The notes beneath the pieces were generated by a model. That model saw only the letters and a list, made by a program, of their open reading frames with translations. It was not told the DNA's origin and did not search any database. Positions 53,866-61,705 of a stretch of 64,000 nt of DNA are shown here, piece by piece. A program made the translations under genes and the position numbers. The stretch is from Planctomycetota bacterium (lineage in GTDB: Bacteria > Planctomycetota > UBA1135 > UBA2386): the NCBI GenBank assembly GCA_019636245.1, contig JAHBXX010000004.1:62001-126000 (forward strand). Direction: 5' to 3'. How positions within the stretch are numbered: position 1 is the stretch's first letter; each line of letters opens with the position of its first letter.

Positions 53866-54100
53866 CGGGTGTTCTGGCTTCCGGTTCGACCTACTGGCCC
53901 GCCTTCCCAGGGCGCCGACGCGGCGGTCCCAGTGGCGTTTCGGGCGTTCGTTCCCGGTGACAGCTGCGGGACAGCGCCGGATTCGCACCGGCTTCCCCGC
54001 GGGGGCGGGCGACGATACCGGTCCTGCCGTGCCGGACAAGCACGGCGGCTGGCCGGGTATGGGCGCGGGGCTTGCGGGGATGCTCCCGGCACCCGAAAAG
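53866..54100 (-). promoter_or_regulatory. cobalamin (B12) riboswitch
   Basis: Read on the minus strand from 54100: P1 arm CGGGTG (54095-54090) with GGTGCC, the core GGGAAGCCGGTGCGAATCC (53996-53978), CTGTCCCGCAGCTGTCA (53974-53958), GCCACTGGGA (53936-53927), GGGAAGGCGGGCCAGTAG (53908-53891), GAAGCCAGAACACCC (53882-53868) and the closing arm CACCCG (53871-53866). The order and most conserved blocks are those of the cobalamin aptamer (RF00174 consensus from memory). A hairpin GGGG-AG-CGATCC/GGATCG-CCCC (53864-53840) follows as a possible expression platform, without T-run, so translational control is likelier. It would switch off the downstream propeller gene when B12 is plentiful. Confidence 0.93.
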
Positions 54101-54140
54101 TCCGGCTGCCTGCCGGTGTGGCCGGCAGCCGTCCCGACCC

Positions 54141-54920
54141 ATGCACGCATCCCTGCTGGCCGACGTTCGCTGCGGCGCTGCCGAGGCAGGCCTGAACCTG
54201 TTCGGCATGGTCGATGCGGAGCGGTTCGATGCCTCGCAGACGAAGGAGCGCCGGATCCGCGCGATGGCGCCGGGTTGCGGCACGGTGCTCGTCCTCGGCA
54301 GCGGGGGGCGGCAGCTGTGGCAGCGGTTCGCCCGGTCGTGGATCGTGCTCTCCCGCGACTGCGCGGCCGAGCTGGATCGTTATGCGATCGAGCAGGTCGG
54401 CGGCGTCGAGGCACGCTTGCAGGCGGCGTCCCTGCCGGCCCGCGCCGTGGCCCCCGCAGGCGGCACGCGGCTGCCGTTCGAGCAACTGGGCGAAGCGGCG
54501 GGATTCGGCACGATCTCGCCGGTGACGGGCCACCTGCTGCACCCCGAGTTCGGTCCGTGGGTGCGGGTGCGGGGCGTTGTCCTGGTCGATGGCCGACCCT
54601 TCGGTCCGGTCGCGGACGCCTCGATCGCCGATCGCTTCCAACCCTGCTGTGGCTGCAGTCGTCCCTGCGTCGCCGCCTGCCCCGCCGGCGTGCACGATGG
54701 TCTTGGGCGGCAGGATCTGGCCCGCTGCGCCGCACAGCGCCACGTGGAGTCCTGTGCCGCGCACTGCCGCAGCCGCAGCGCGTGTCCGGTGGGCAGCGAA
54801 CACCGCGACGGCGAGCACGAACATGCCCACCGGCATGCGCAATCGCTGGAGGCGATGCGCCGCGGACTGGGGATCGGCCGCTTCCGCTGGTTGCCCGTGC
54901 GGTGGCGTCCACCGACATGA
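54141..54920 (+). CDS. two-cluster Fe-S protein resembling part of QueG/corrinoid reductases
   Basis: 259 residues. The C-terminal third has two Cys sets: C169, C172, C176 and C180-Pro (a ferredoxin-like 4Fe-4S motif) and C196, C205, C209 and C215-Pro. GVVLVDGRPFGPV before it resembles the segment preceding the clusters in epoxyqueuosine reductase QueG, a cobalamin enzyme, but the cobalamin-binding N-terminal domain is not recognisable. A His/Glu/Asp-rich tail (219-232) may bind metal. It starts 41 nt from the 5' end of the divergent riboswitch and overlaps the BtuF-like gene by 4 bp. Probable role: electron transfer in corrinoid handling. Confidence 0.65.
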   Translation: MHASLLADVRCGAAEAGLNLFGMVDAERFDASQTKERRIRAMAPGCGTVLVLGSGGRQLWQRFARSWIVLSRDCAAELDRYAIEQVGGVEARLQAASLPARAVAPAGGTRLPFEQLGEAAGFGTISPVTGHLLHPEFGPWVRVRGVVLVDGRPFGPVADASIADRFQPCCGCSRPCVAACPAGVHDGLGRQDLARCAAQRHVESCAAHCRSRSACPVGSEHRDGEHEHAHRHAQSLEAMRRGLGIGRFRWLPVRWRPPT

Positions 54921-55705
54921 CCGGTGCTCCGCAGCGGATCGTGAGCCTGGTGCCCAGCGCGACGGAGAGCGTCTGCCGACTGGGGGGCGGCAGGGCCCTG
55001 GTCGCGTGCACCCGGTACTGCGTCGAGCCGGCCGCGGAGCTCGCAAGGGTGCCGCGGATCGGCGGGACCAAGAACCCGCGGCTCGACGCCGTGGTGGCGC
55101 TCGGCCCCGACCTCGTGCTGGCCAACGCCGAGGAGAACCGGCCCGAGGACATCGATTGGCTGCGGGCGCGGGTCCCGGTGCTGGTGCAGACGCCCTGTTC
55201 GGTCGACGAGGCGACGGCGGCCCTGGTCGAACTGGCGGCGAGGCTCGGCGTGCCGGAGGCCGCGGCGCCGCTCGTGCGCGAGATCGACCGCATCCTCGCC
55301 GAGGCGGCGGTCGGAGCACCCGGTGCCGCACCCTTGCGGGCGTTCTACGCGGTCTGGCCCAAACCGTGGATGACGGTGAACGGCACCACCTTCGTCCACG
55401 ACCTGATGGGCCGCATCGGCCTGCAGAACGTCGCGGCCGCCGCCGCGGCGCGCTATCCGTCGACGTCGGTCGACGAGGTGCGCAGCTGGTGCCCCGACGT
55501 GGTCCTGCTGCCGAGCGAACCCTGGGCGTTCACGGCCGCCGATCGCGATCGTCTGGCGAGGGAGCGCACCTTCGGCACGCCGGTGGTGGAACTCTGCGAC
55601 GGCCGCGACTTCTGCTGGCACGGTGTGCACATGGCCGCGGGGATCCGCCGGGCGTGGAACGTGGCCTGCCGGCTGGCCACGGCGGCGCGCGCCCGGCGCG
55701 CGTGA
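54917..55705 (+). CDS. BtuF-like cobalamin-binding protein without signal peptide
   Basis: 262 residues of the helical-backbone metal-receptor family (Pfam Peripla_BP_2): RIVSLVPSATESVCRLGGG, IGGTKNPRLDAVVALGPDLVLANAEENRPED and the C-terminal WCPDVVLLPSEPWAF are hallmarks of BtuF-type vitamin B12 binders. No signal peptide precedes the domain (it begins MTGAPQRIV), as in several cytoplasmic homologues. No BtuC or BtuD is present. ATG 54917 overlaps the Fe-S protein gene (ATGA). Together with the riboswitch this makes a corrinoid locus. Confidence 0.87.
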   Translation: MTGAPQRIVSLVPSATESVCRLGGGRALVACTRYCVEPAAELARVPRIGGTKNPRLDAVVALGPDLVLANAEENRPEDIDWLRARVPVLVQTPCSVDEATAALVELAARLGVPEAAAPLVREIDRILAEAAVGAPGAAPLRAFYAVWPKPWMTVNGTTFVHDLMGRIGLQNVAAAAAARYPSTSVDEVRSWCPDVVLLPSEPWAFTAADRDRLARERTFGTPVVELCDGRDFCWHGVHMAAGIRRAWNVACRLATAARARRA

Positions 55706-55709
55706 AGGA

Positions 55710-56069
55710 TCAACTGGCCGCGTTCTCGGCCCGCCGTTTGGTCAGGTCGATGATCGGTGCCGTGTCGCTGAGTCCGCGGATCCGGTCGAGCAGCGCCCGG
55801 GCCGCGGCGGCATCCCCGAGGCGAGGGCTGCGGGCGAGCAGCGCGCCGTCGGCTTCCCGTACGACGACCCAGTGGCCACCCTCGGCATCCGCCTCGGCCT
55901 TGCTGCGCTCGGGGTCGCGCAGGCCGCTGCGTGCATGCAGCACCGCCGTCTGGGCCTTGATCTTGCCATCGCAGCCGACGCTGCGCAGCAGCAGGTCGCC
56001 GTCGGGACTGCGGAGCTGGAAGTGGAATCTGCCCGCGTCGTCGAGCACCAGTTCGAATCGTGTCGCCAT
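55710..56069 (-). CDS. YegP-like DUF1508 protein
   Basis: 119 residues with the YegP/DUF1508 repeat: FELVLDDAGRFHFQLRSPDGDLLLRS (1-30), KIKAQTAVLHAR, and a second, diverged copy GHWVVVREADGALLARSPRLGD (about 65-90), as in the two-repeat family. Function unknown; structural work places it near small alpha/beta folds. ATG 56069 chosen; the frame extends upstream but without conserved sequence. Confidence 0.8.
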   Translation of the reverse strand: MATRFELVLDDAGRFHFQLRSPDGDLLLRSVGCDGKIKAQTAVLHARSGLRDPERSKAEADAEGGHWVVVREADGALLARSPRLGDAAAARALLDRIRGLSDTAPIIDLTKRRAENAAS

Positions 56070-56246
56070 CGTTCGTTGGCTCCTCCGCGGGCAAGACGTC
56101 GGCGGCGTCCGGGATGTTCCGGTGCGGCGTGGATTCCGCGCGCCCGCCGCCAGGTCCGCGGCGGCGCTGGCGCCGCAAGGCCTTTCGGAGGCCAAGCTTG
56201 CCTCGTCGGTAACGGCGGTGTCCCGTTGCACCGCCCGCGGGCGAGG

Positions 56247-57605
56247 TCAGGGGCTCGAGGAACTCGCCGTCCTCGCCGCGGCGCGCTCGCGGCGCCGCCG
56301 CCGGCGGTCGTCCATGGCCCGCTGGTGCTGCAGCGCATCGCGTTCGGCTCGCCGCTGGCTCCACCAGAGCAGCAGCATGAGCCCGGTCAGGATCCCCCCC
56401 AGCACCAGCCCCAGGAGGCGCATCGTCGGATCCGTGCCGAGCACGAACGGATCGAGGTCGGCCGCGACGAACAGCGGCACGAAGCGTCGCTCGCCGTTGC
56501 TCGCCTCGTAGGCGAACCGACGGTAGTAGTGCGCCCGGACCTCCAGTTGGGCGCGCAGCGGCAGTTCGCCCACCCGCCTGGGCACCCAGATCGGCACCGT
56601 GGCGCCGCCGTACTCGCGCACCTGGACCCAGGCAACGGTCCAGAACTTGATCCCCGCCGGATTGGCCGGCGCCGCGAGCGTCGTGCGCCAGATCAGCGTG
56701 CCGATGATGCGCAGCGGCAGCCCTCGTTCGAGCTGTCCGTCCTTGCAGCGGTCGAAGAACTCGGCGGCGTTGAGCGCGGGCAGCTGGCGCCACTCGCCGA
56801 ACGTGCGCCGGTCGGTGGTGTCGCGGGCGAAGGCGGCGAGGTGCCAGAGCGCCTCGGTCTGGTCGTCCTCCAGCGTGTGCCACATCTTGTCGCCCGGCCA
56901 GTAGCTCGAGTCGTCGATCGTGGCCAGGACGGCCGCGTCGAGGGCGTGCACGCCGCCCCAGTCCTCGTAGTCGCGCTGGATCGAGCGCCCGACCAGCATC
57001 GGCGCCTGCCGCAGGTCGAGCGGGTAGGTGGTGTCGCGCAACTTCAGCAGGTAGCCCTCGAGTCGGACCCACGCGCCGCGTCGGATCGAGTCCTCCGGCG
57101 GGATCGAGAAGGCGGCGATCGCGTGGCCGCCGTCCGCGAGCCGGATCGTGGCTTCGTAGATCGAGTAGCCGGCCAGCGGATGCCCTTCGCGCGGGCCTTG
57201 CAGGTCCTCGAGGGTGCCTTCGTACCAGAGCCAGCGGCCGCGCCATGTCGGCATGTCGGCCCGCAGGACCTTGAGCGGCACCGCCTCCTCCGGCGCGCCG
57301 AGCGCCGCGGCCACGGTCGGACCGACGTCGATCGCGAGCGCGAGCAGGTGGCGCAAGGGCTCCGGCTCGAGCTGCAGGCGCCGCTCCCGGGTGTCGTCGC
57401 CGGCGGCGCCGAGCACCGCGCGGTCGAGGATCGGCACGGCGACGACAGGCTCGACGCGCGGTTCGTCGGCGGTGGGCTCCGGGCCTTCGCCGAGCCCGAA
57501 GACCACGTAGACCATCGCCGCCAGCATGGCCCCGGCGACCAGGAAGCGGACGGCGGTGGGGATCGGCGGCAGCAGCCGCGGGGGTGGGGGAGCGCGCATC
57601 GGCAC
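56247..57605 (-). CDS. membrane protein of unknown function
   Basis: 452 residues from GTG 57605 (ATG 57599 is an equally good start). One helix near the N-terminus (about 20-40), a large outside domain (about 60-400), a second helix (about 408-430) and a basic C-terminal tail with RRRRRRERAA. The outside part shows LRADMPTWRGRWLWYEGTLEDLQG and IIGTLIWRTTLAAP, which look like small OB-type beta barrels; the two may be repeats. No enzyme motif. A TATCCT element lies 5 nt before the GTG. Confidence 0.65.
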   Translation of the reverse strand: MPMRAPPPPRLLPPIPTAVRFLVAGAMLAAMVYVVFGLGEGPEPTADEPRVEPVVAVPILDRAVLGAAGDDTRERRLQLEPEPLRHLLALAIDVGPTVAAALGAPEEAVPLKVLRADMPTWRGRWLWYEGTLEDLQGPREGHPLAGYSIYEATIRLADGGHAIAAFSIPPEDSIRRGAWVRLEGYLLKLRDTTYPLDLRQAPMLVGRSIQRDYEDWGGVHALDAAVLATIDDSSYWPGDKMWHTLEDDQTEALWHLAAFARDTTDRRTFGEWRQLPALNAAEFFDRCKDGQLERGLPLRIIGTLIWRTTLAAPANPAGIKFWTVAWVQVREYGGATVPIWVPRRVGELPLRAQLEVRAHYYRRFAYEASNGERRFVPLFVAADLDPFVLGTDPTMRLLGLVLGGILTGLMLLLWWSQRRAERDALQHQRAMDDRRRRRRERAAARTASSSSP

Positions 57606-57610
57606 GAACG

Positions 57611-57616
57611 AGGATA
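57611..57616 (-). promoter_or_regulatory. putative -10 element
   Basis: TATCCT on the minus strand, 5 nt before GTG 57605 and 11 nt before ATG 57599, again at leaderless distance. Confidence 0.45.
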
Positions 57617-57661
57617 ACGGGCCGACCCCGGAACGGGTTGGCCCCGGTCCGGGTCGGCGGC

Positions 57662-58048
57662 TCAGCCCTGGCCGTCGGGCCGCTCGAACAGGCCGCCGAG
57701 GTGGAAGTTGGCGATGTCCGAGCGATCGACGATGGTGGCGGCGTTGACGCCCAGCGTGATGGCGATGACCTCGGCGATCTCCTCGCTGGTCGCACCTTCC
57801 TTCTTCGCCTTCTTCAGGTGGCCCTCGAGGCAGCCCTTGCAGCCCGACGTCAGCGCCGCGGCGATGGCGATGTACTCCTTCGTCTTGAGGTCGAGCTTCG
57901 ACTTGCCGTAGGTCGCCTTGTAGAAGCCCATGTAGAGCTGCTTCAGTTCCGGCGTCAGCAACGCGTAGCTGCGCATCGCCGAACTCGGCAGGCGGCCGTC
58001 GGCCAGGGTGTCGTCGGGTGCGGTCTTCGTCTTGCGATCGTCGCTCAT
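57662..58048 (-). CDS. AhpD/carboxymuconolactone decarboxylase-family protein
   Basis: 128 residues. The family core is KTKEYIAIAAALTSGCKGCLEGHLKKAKKEGAT with the redox-active pair Cys-Lys-Gly-Cys and the His that follows, then SEEIAEVIAITLGVNAATI. This CxxC-x3-H pattern is that of AhpD-like alkylhydroperoxidases. It probably reduces peroxides or acts as a thiol exchanger in the cytoplasm. A hydrophilic N-terminal tail of 25 residues precedes the fold. Confidence 0.87.
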   Translation of the reverse strand: MSDDRKTKTAPDDTLADGRLPSSAMRSYALLTPELKQLYMGFYKATYGKSKLDLKTKEYIAIAAALTSGCKGCLEGHLKKAKKEGATSEEIAEVIAITLGVNAATIVDRSDIANFHLGGLFERPDGQG

Positions 58049-58136
58049 GGCAGAGGTGGCAGGGAGGGCGCGGACGGGAGCAGCCGCATCCGGTGGCTCC
58101 GTTCGTATACGACGCTGGCCCCGAAAGGGATGCGGA

Positions 58137-58562
58137 TTATTGCAGGCCCAACTGCAGGCGCACCAGGGCGTCCCGGTCGGCGGGCAGCTCCAGGGTGCGG
58201 AACGCCTGCTCGAAGGGCAACCAGTGCATCTCGCCGATCATCGGTCCGGGCCGCAGCGCGCCGACCGGCTCGCTCGGCGTGCCGGCTTGCCAGGCGTAGG
58301 GCCATTCGACGACACCGACCTCGCCGAACAGCTCCTTCTGCGGTTGCAGCAGTTCGATCAGGTGCACGGGGCGGCGCAGGCCGGTCTCGGCCATGACTTC
58401 GCGCCGGATCGCGTCCTCCAGCTTCTCTCCCGGCGTCACCGGCCCGACGACCGGGCCGAGCGGCCATTCCTCCCGTGGCTTGTGCCGCAGCAGCAGGTAT
58501 TCGACGCGCTGGTCGAGCACCTGGAACACGAAGACGCGCACGCGGTGTTCGAGGCGGAACAT
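58137..58562 (-). CDS. Nudix hydrolase
   Basis: 141 residues. The Nudix box reads G-x5-E-x7-REVMAETG (GPVTPGEKLEDAIRREVMAETG), with the first Glu of the usual REUxEE replaced by Ala but the catalytic, metal-binding pair E-T-G intact. Sequence around FVFQVLDQRVEYLLLRHKPREEWPLG is typical of small diphosphohydrolases that clean up nucleotide derivatives. Substrate not predictable. Lies 88 bp upstream of the AhpD gene, same strand. Confidence 0.85.
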   Translation of the reverse strand: MFRLEHRVRVFVFQVLDQRVEYLLLRHKPREEWPLGPVVGPVTPGEKLEDAIRREVMAETGLRRPVHLIELLQPQKELFGEVGVVEWPYAWQAGTPSEPVGALRPGPMIGEMHWLPFEQAFRTLELPADRDALVRLQLGLQ

Positions 58563-58697
58563 GCGAGTGGACCCGATGGACGGGAGGTCGACCGGCCGGG
58601 GCCGGAGCGCACCTCTCTAGTCCCCCTCATCGGCCAGGATGCAGCGGGGGCACACGACGGGGGGCGGAATTTCCGGGCTGGGGCGCCGGCCGGGGCC

Positions 58698-59738
58698 TCA
58701 GCGATCCGCCCCCTCCCCGCCCGCGGAGCCCGGCTTCTCGCCCTTGCCAGCGCCGCCTGGTCCGCCGGGGACGGTCTGCCTGGCGCCGTCCGTTCCGCGC
58801 CCGGCGAACGCTTCGCCGACCGCTGTGAACGAGTACGGCAGCGTCTGGTGCTCGAAGTTCGAGCCCCAGGAATGGCCGCCGCCCTCGATCAGGCGCCACG
58901 TGTGCGGGATCGCCTTCGCCGCCAGGGCCTCGTGCAGCAGTTCGTTGCCGGCCTGGAACCCATAGCGGTCCTCGGTGCCGGCGTCGAAGTAGATCCGCAG
59001 GCCGTGCAGGGCCTTGGGCTCGAGCTGCAGGGCGATGCACAGCGGATTGGCCATCTGCCACGGCTCCTTCTGGATCGGATCGCCGAACACCTCGTCGAGG
59101 CCGAGCCGCTTGGCGTAGCCCTTCAGCCGTTCCGGCAACTGGTCGGGATCCTCGGCGAACACGGCGCTGCTGTGGGCGCCGACGACGCCGAACAGGTCGG
59201 GCTGGGTGAAGGCGATGCGCAGGGCGGCCATGCCGCCCATGCTGACGCCCAGGATGGCGCGTTGCTGCCGCTCCGCCCGGATCCGGTAGGTGCCGTCGAG
59301 GTGGGCCAGCAGGTCCTTGGTGATCAGGTCCTCCCAGCGCTGGTCCTTGCGGTTGAAGTACATCGACGTGCGGCCGCCGTTGGGCGTCACGAACACGCAC
59401 GGCGGCAGCTTGCCGTCGGCGATCGCCCGGTCGAGCACGGGGGCGCCACCGCGCTGGTGGAAGCGGAGGTGGTCCTCGTGCATGCCGTGCAGCCAGATCA
59501 CCAGCGGCCAGCGGACCGCCTGGTTGGCGTCGTCGTCGTAGCCCTTCGGCAGGTAGATGCCGTAGGGCACCTCGCGGTCGACGGCCTCGCTGCGGAAGCT
59601 GGTCTCGCGGAACGTCAGGTGCTGCAGCGCGGGCGCTTCGGGTTCGCGCCGGTTCCGGCGCGCCCGATCGCCGTCCTGGGCCATCAGCAACGCGGGAACG
59701 AGCAGGGCTGCGACTGCGAACGGGAACCGGGCCGGCAT
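58698..59738 (-). CDS. secreted alpha/beta-hydrolase esterase (esterase D-like)
   Basis: 346 residues. Signal peptide ARFPFAVAALLVPALLMAQ, then an alpha/beta-hydrolase of the esterase D/acetyl-xylan or feruloyl esterase type: PLVIWLHGMHEDHLRF (oxyanion), the nucleophile in LGVSMGGMAALRIAF, the acid in IYFDAGTED, and the His in GGGHSWGSNFE. The C-terminus is Gly/Pro-rich. It hydrolyses an ester outside the cytoplasm. The start ATG 59738 has no strong Shine-Dalgarno. Confidence 0.85.
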   Translation of the reverse strand: MPARFPFAVAALLVPALLMAQDGDRARRNRREPEAPALQHLTFRETSFRSEAVDREVPYGIYLPKGYDDDANQAVRWPLVIWLHGMHEDHLRFHQRGGAPVLDRAIADGKLPPCVFVTPNGGRTSMYFNRKDQRWEDLITKDLLAHLDGTYRIRAERQQRAILGVSMGGMAALRIAFTQPDLFGVVGAHSSAVFAEDPDQLPERLKGYAKRLGLDEVFGDPIQKEPWQMANPLCIALQLEPKALHGLRIYFDAGTEDRYGFQAGNELLHEALAAKAIPHTWRLIEGGGHSWGSNFEHQTLPYSFTAVGEAFAGRGTDGARQTVPGGPGGAGKGEKPGSAGGEGADR

Positions 59739-59812
59739 GCGTTACCTCCGAGGGAGTGTGGTCGGTAGTGTTGCCGCCGAGGTCTCGTTCGCCCAGTGGG
59801 CGTCGAGAATCC

Positions 59813-61099
59813 ATGGACCCCGCCGCCGAAGCCCTCGCCCCGCTGCTGTCCAGCCTCGTCGACTACGAGCGGCTCCGCCCCGACCGAAGGCTGTGGGACC
59901 TGGCGACCATGCGGCGTCTGCTGGCGCGGCCTGGCGCGCCGCCGCGGCCGCGGCCGGCGGTGCAGGTGGGCGGCAGCAAGGGCAAGGGCACGACGTGCGG
60001 ATTCCTCGGCGCGCTCGCCCGGGCGGCCGGGCGGCGAGCGGGCGTCTACACGTCGCCGCACACCGGCACCCTGCTCGAGCGCCTCGCCGTCGATGGCCGC
60101 AACGTCGAGGTCGAGACCCTGCGCCGGCTGCTCGCCGCGGTGCTGGCCGCACCCGGCGGCGAACGCCCGCCGACGTTCTTCGAGGCGATGACCGTGGCGG
60201 CCGCCGACTGGTTCACCGAGCAGGCCGTCGATCTGGCCGTGTTCGAGGTCGGCCTCGGCGGCCGCCACGACGCGACGACGGCCCTGCCGGTCGACGCGGG
60301 CATCGTCACGACGATCGAACTCGAGCACACCGACGTGCTCGGTGACACCGTGGCCGCGATCGCCGGCGAGAAGGCGTTCGTGGTCCGCCCGGCGGGCATC
60401 GGCTTCACGGCGGCGCAAGGCGAGGCGCTGACGGTGCTGCGCCGCCACGCCGAGGCCGTGCAGGCCAGGCTGCTTGTCCTGGGGGAGCAGTTCGGGCTGC
60501 GCGACGTGCGCTGGGAGCCGCAAGGCTGCCGCGCCCGTCTCTGGTTGCCCGACGGCCGCGACCTGAGCGTGTTCCTGCCGGACGCGGCGGCGTTCGAACT
60601 GCCGGCGCTGGCGCTCGCCGCGGCGGCGTTCGCCCACCTGCTGCCGGCGGCGTCCCTGCCGGTGGATCCGGCACCGCGACCGGGACTGGCGTGCCGCTTC
60701 GAGGTGCGCCGCGACGACGACGGCGAGGTCCTGGTCCTCGACGGCGCCCACACCGAACAGTCCCTGCTCGCGGTCGCCGCCGAACTGCGCCGGCGCCATC
60801 CGGGCCGCCGCGCCGCGGTGCTGTTCGCCAGCGCCGCCGGCAAGCGCTGGCGCGAGGGGTTGAGTGCGCTGCTGGCGGTTGCCGATGACTTCGTCGTCAC
60901 CGAACTCTCGGGCACGGCCAGCGAGGCCGCCGAGGCGCTGGCGGCGCACCTGCGTGCGCACGGCGCCCGGTGCGAAGTGGCGGCGGACGCGGCGTCCGGT
61001 CTGCAGGCGCTGCGCCGGCGGGCCGGCCCGCGGCTGGTCACCGGCTCCTTCTACCTCGCCGGCCGGATCCGCCGGCTCCTCGACGAAGCACAACGATGA
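59813..61099 (+). CDS. folC: folylpolyglutamate synthase/dihydrofolate synthase
   Basis: 428 residues of the Mur ligase family: P-loop GGSKGKGTTCGFLG, SPHTGTLLERLAVDGR, FFEAMTVAAADWF, VGLGGRHDATTAL and ELEHTDVLGDTVAAIAGEKA are FolC motifs, and LDGAHTEQSLLAV is the C-terminal HNxxA-type segment with a Glu substitution. It adds glutamate to folates. Slightly diverged, so related cyanophycin or MurC-type use is possible but less likely. ATG 59813; TAGTGT lies 41 bases upstream. Confidence 0.85.
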   Translation: MDPAAEALAPLLSSLVDYERLRPDRRLWDLATMRRLLARPGAPPRPRPAVQVGGSKGKGTTCGFLGALARAAGRRAGVYTSPHTGTLLERLAVDGRNVEVETLRRLLAAVLAAPGGERPPTFFEAMTVAAADWFTEQAVDLAVFEVGLGGRHDATTALPVDAGIVTTIELEHTDVLGDTVAAIAGEKAFVVRPAGIGFTAAQGEALTVLRRHAEAVQARLLVLGEQFGLRDVRWEPQGCRARLWLPDGRDLSVFLPDAAAFELPALALAAAAFAHLLPAASLPVDPAPRPGLACRFEVRRDDDGEVLVLDGAHTEQSLLAVAAELRRRHPGRRAAVLFASAAGKRWREGLSALLAVADDFVVTELSGTASEAAEALAAHLRAHGARCEVAADAASGLQALRRRAGPRLVTGSFYLAGRIRRLLDEAQR

Positions 61100-61638
61100 A
61101 CGAACGACCCGAACCCCGCGGCGCCGCAGCCACTCCCGTGTTCGTCGAGGACCTGTTCCTGACCGACGTGTTCCTGATCAAGGGACGGCTGCCGAACAAG
61201 AACAAGCGGCTGTCGAACCTGCTCGAGGACTACACGCGCACGTTCCTGCCCGTGCACGATGCCACGCTGGTTTCCCTGCGCAGCCACGAGGTGATCCGCA
61301 CGCCCTCGGTCATGGTCAACGTCGGCGAGGTCATCCTGGCGCACGAACTGGTCGAGGTGGCCGGCGACGAGGCCCAACGGCGGCTGGCCAGCGGCAGCGT
61401 CAAGACCAGCCGCATCCGCGCCTTCTACAACGGCATCGTGCAGTTCGAGATCGCCGGCCTGATCGAGAGTGGCGCCTACGAGTCGCAGCCGGTGGTGAAC
61501 CGGAAGTACTTCGTCATGCAGAAGCCCGTCGTGCGTGGCCTCGACCTCGAGCAGCCGGAACTCGGTCTGCTGCAGGGCCTCGACTACGCGATCGTGCGCA
61601 AGGATCGCATGGCCTACGTCTACGACTTCGGGACGTGA
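61096..61638 (+). CDS. conserved protein of unknown function
   Basis: 180 residues overlapping folC by 4 bp (ATGA). It has no signal peptide or membrane segment. Mixed alpha/beta character with VFLIKGRLPNKNKRLSNLLEDY, ATLVSLRSHEVIRTPSVMVNVGEVILAHELVE and IVQFEIAGLIESG as the best-ordered parts; I do not recognise the family. The coupling to folC and the even composition suggest a genuine cytoplasmic protein. Confidence 0.6.
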   Translation: MNERPEPRGAAATPVFVEDLFLTDVFLIKGRLPNKNKRLSNLLEDYTRTFLPVHDATLVSLRSHEVIRTPSVMVNVGEVILAHELVEVAGDEAQRRLASGSVKTSRIRAFYNGIVQFEIAGLIESGAYESQPVVNRKYFVMQKPVVRGLDLEQPELGLLQGLDYAIVRKDRMAYVYDFGT

Positions 61639-61705
61639 GCGGGGCGACCTTCTCCGCCCGCGTTGCCCCGGCACGGAGGGTCGTCGCCTTGCATCGCGCC
61701 CGGCG

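Noticed and set aside
53840-54130. Riboswitch control of the plus-strand Fe-S/BtuF-like pair
   Set aside because: The conserved aptamer blocks read only on the minus strand, so it can act in cis only on the 53799 gene; a common regulator for the other side remains possible but is not shown.
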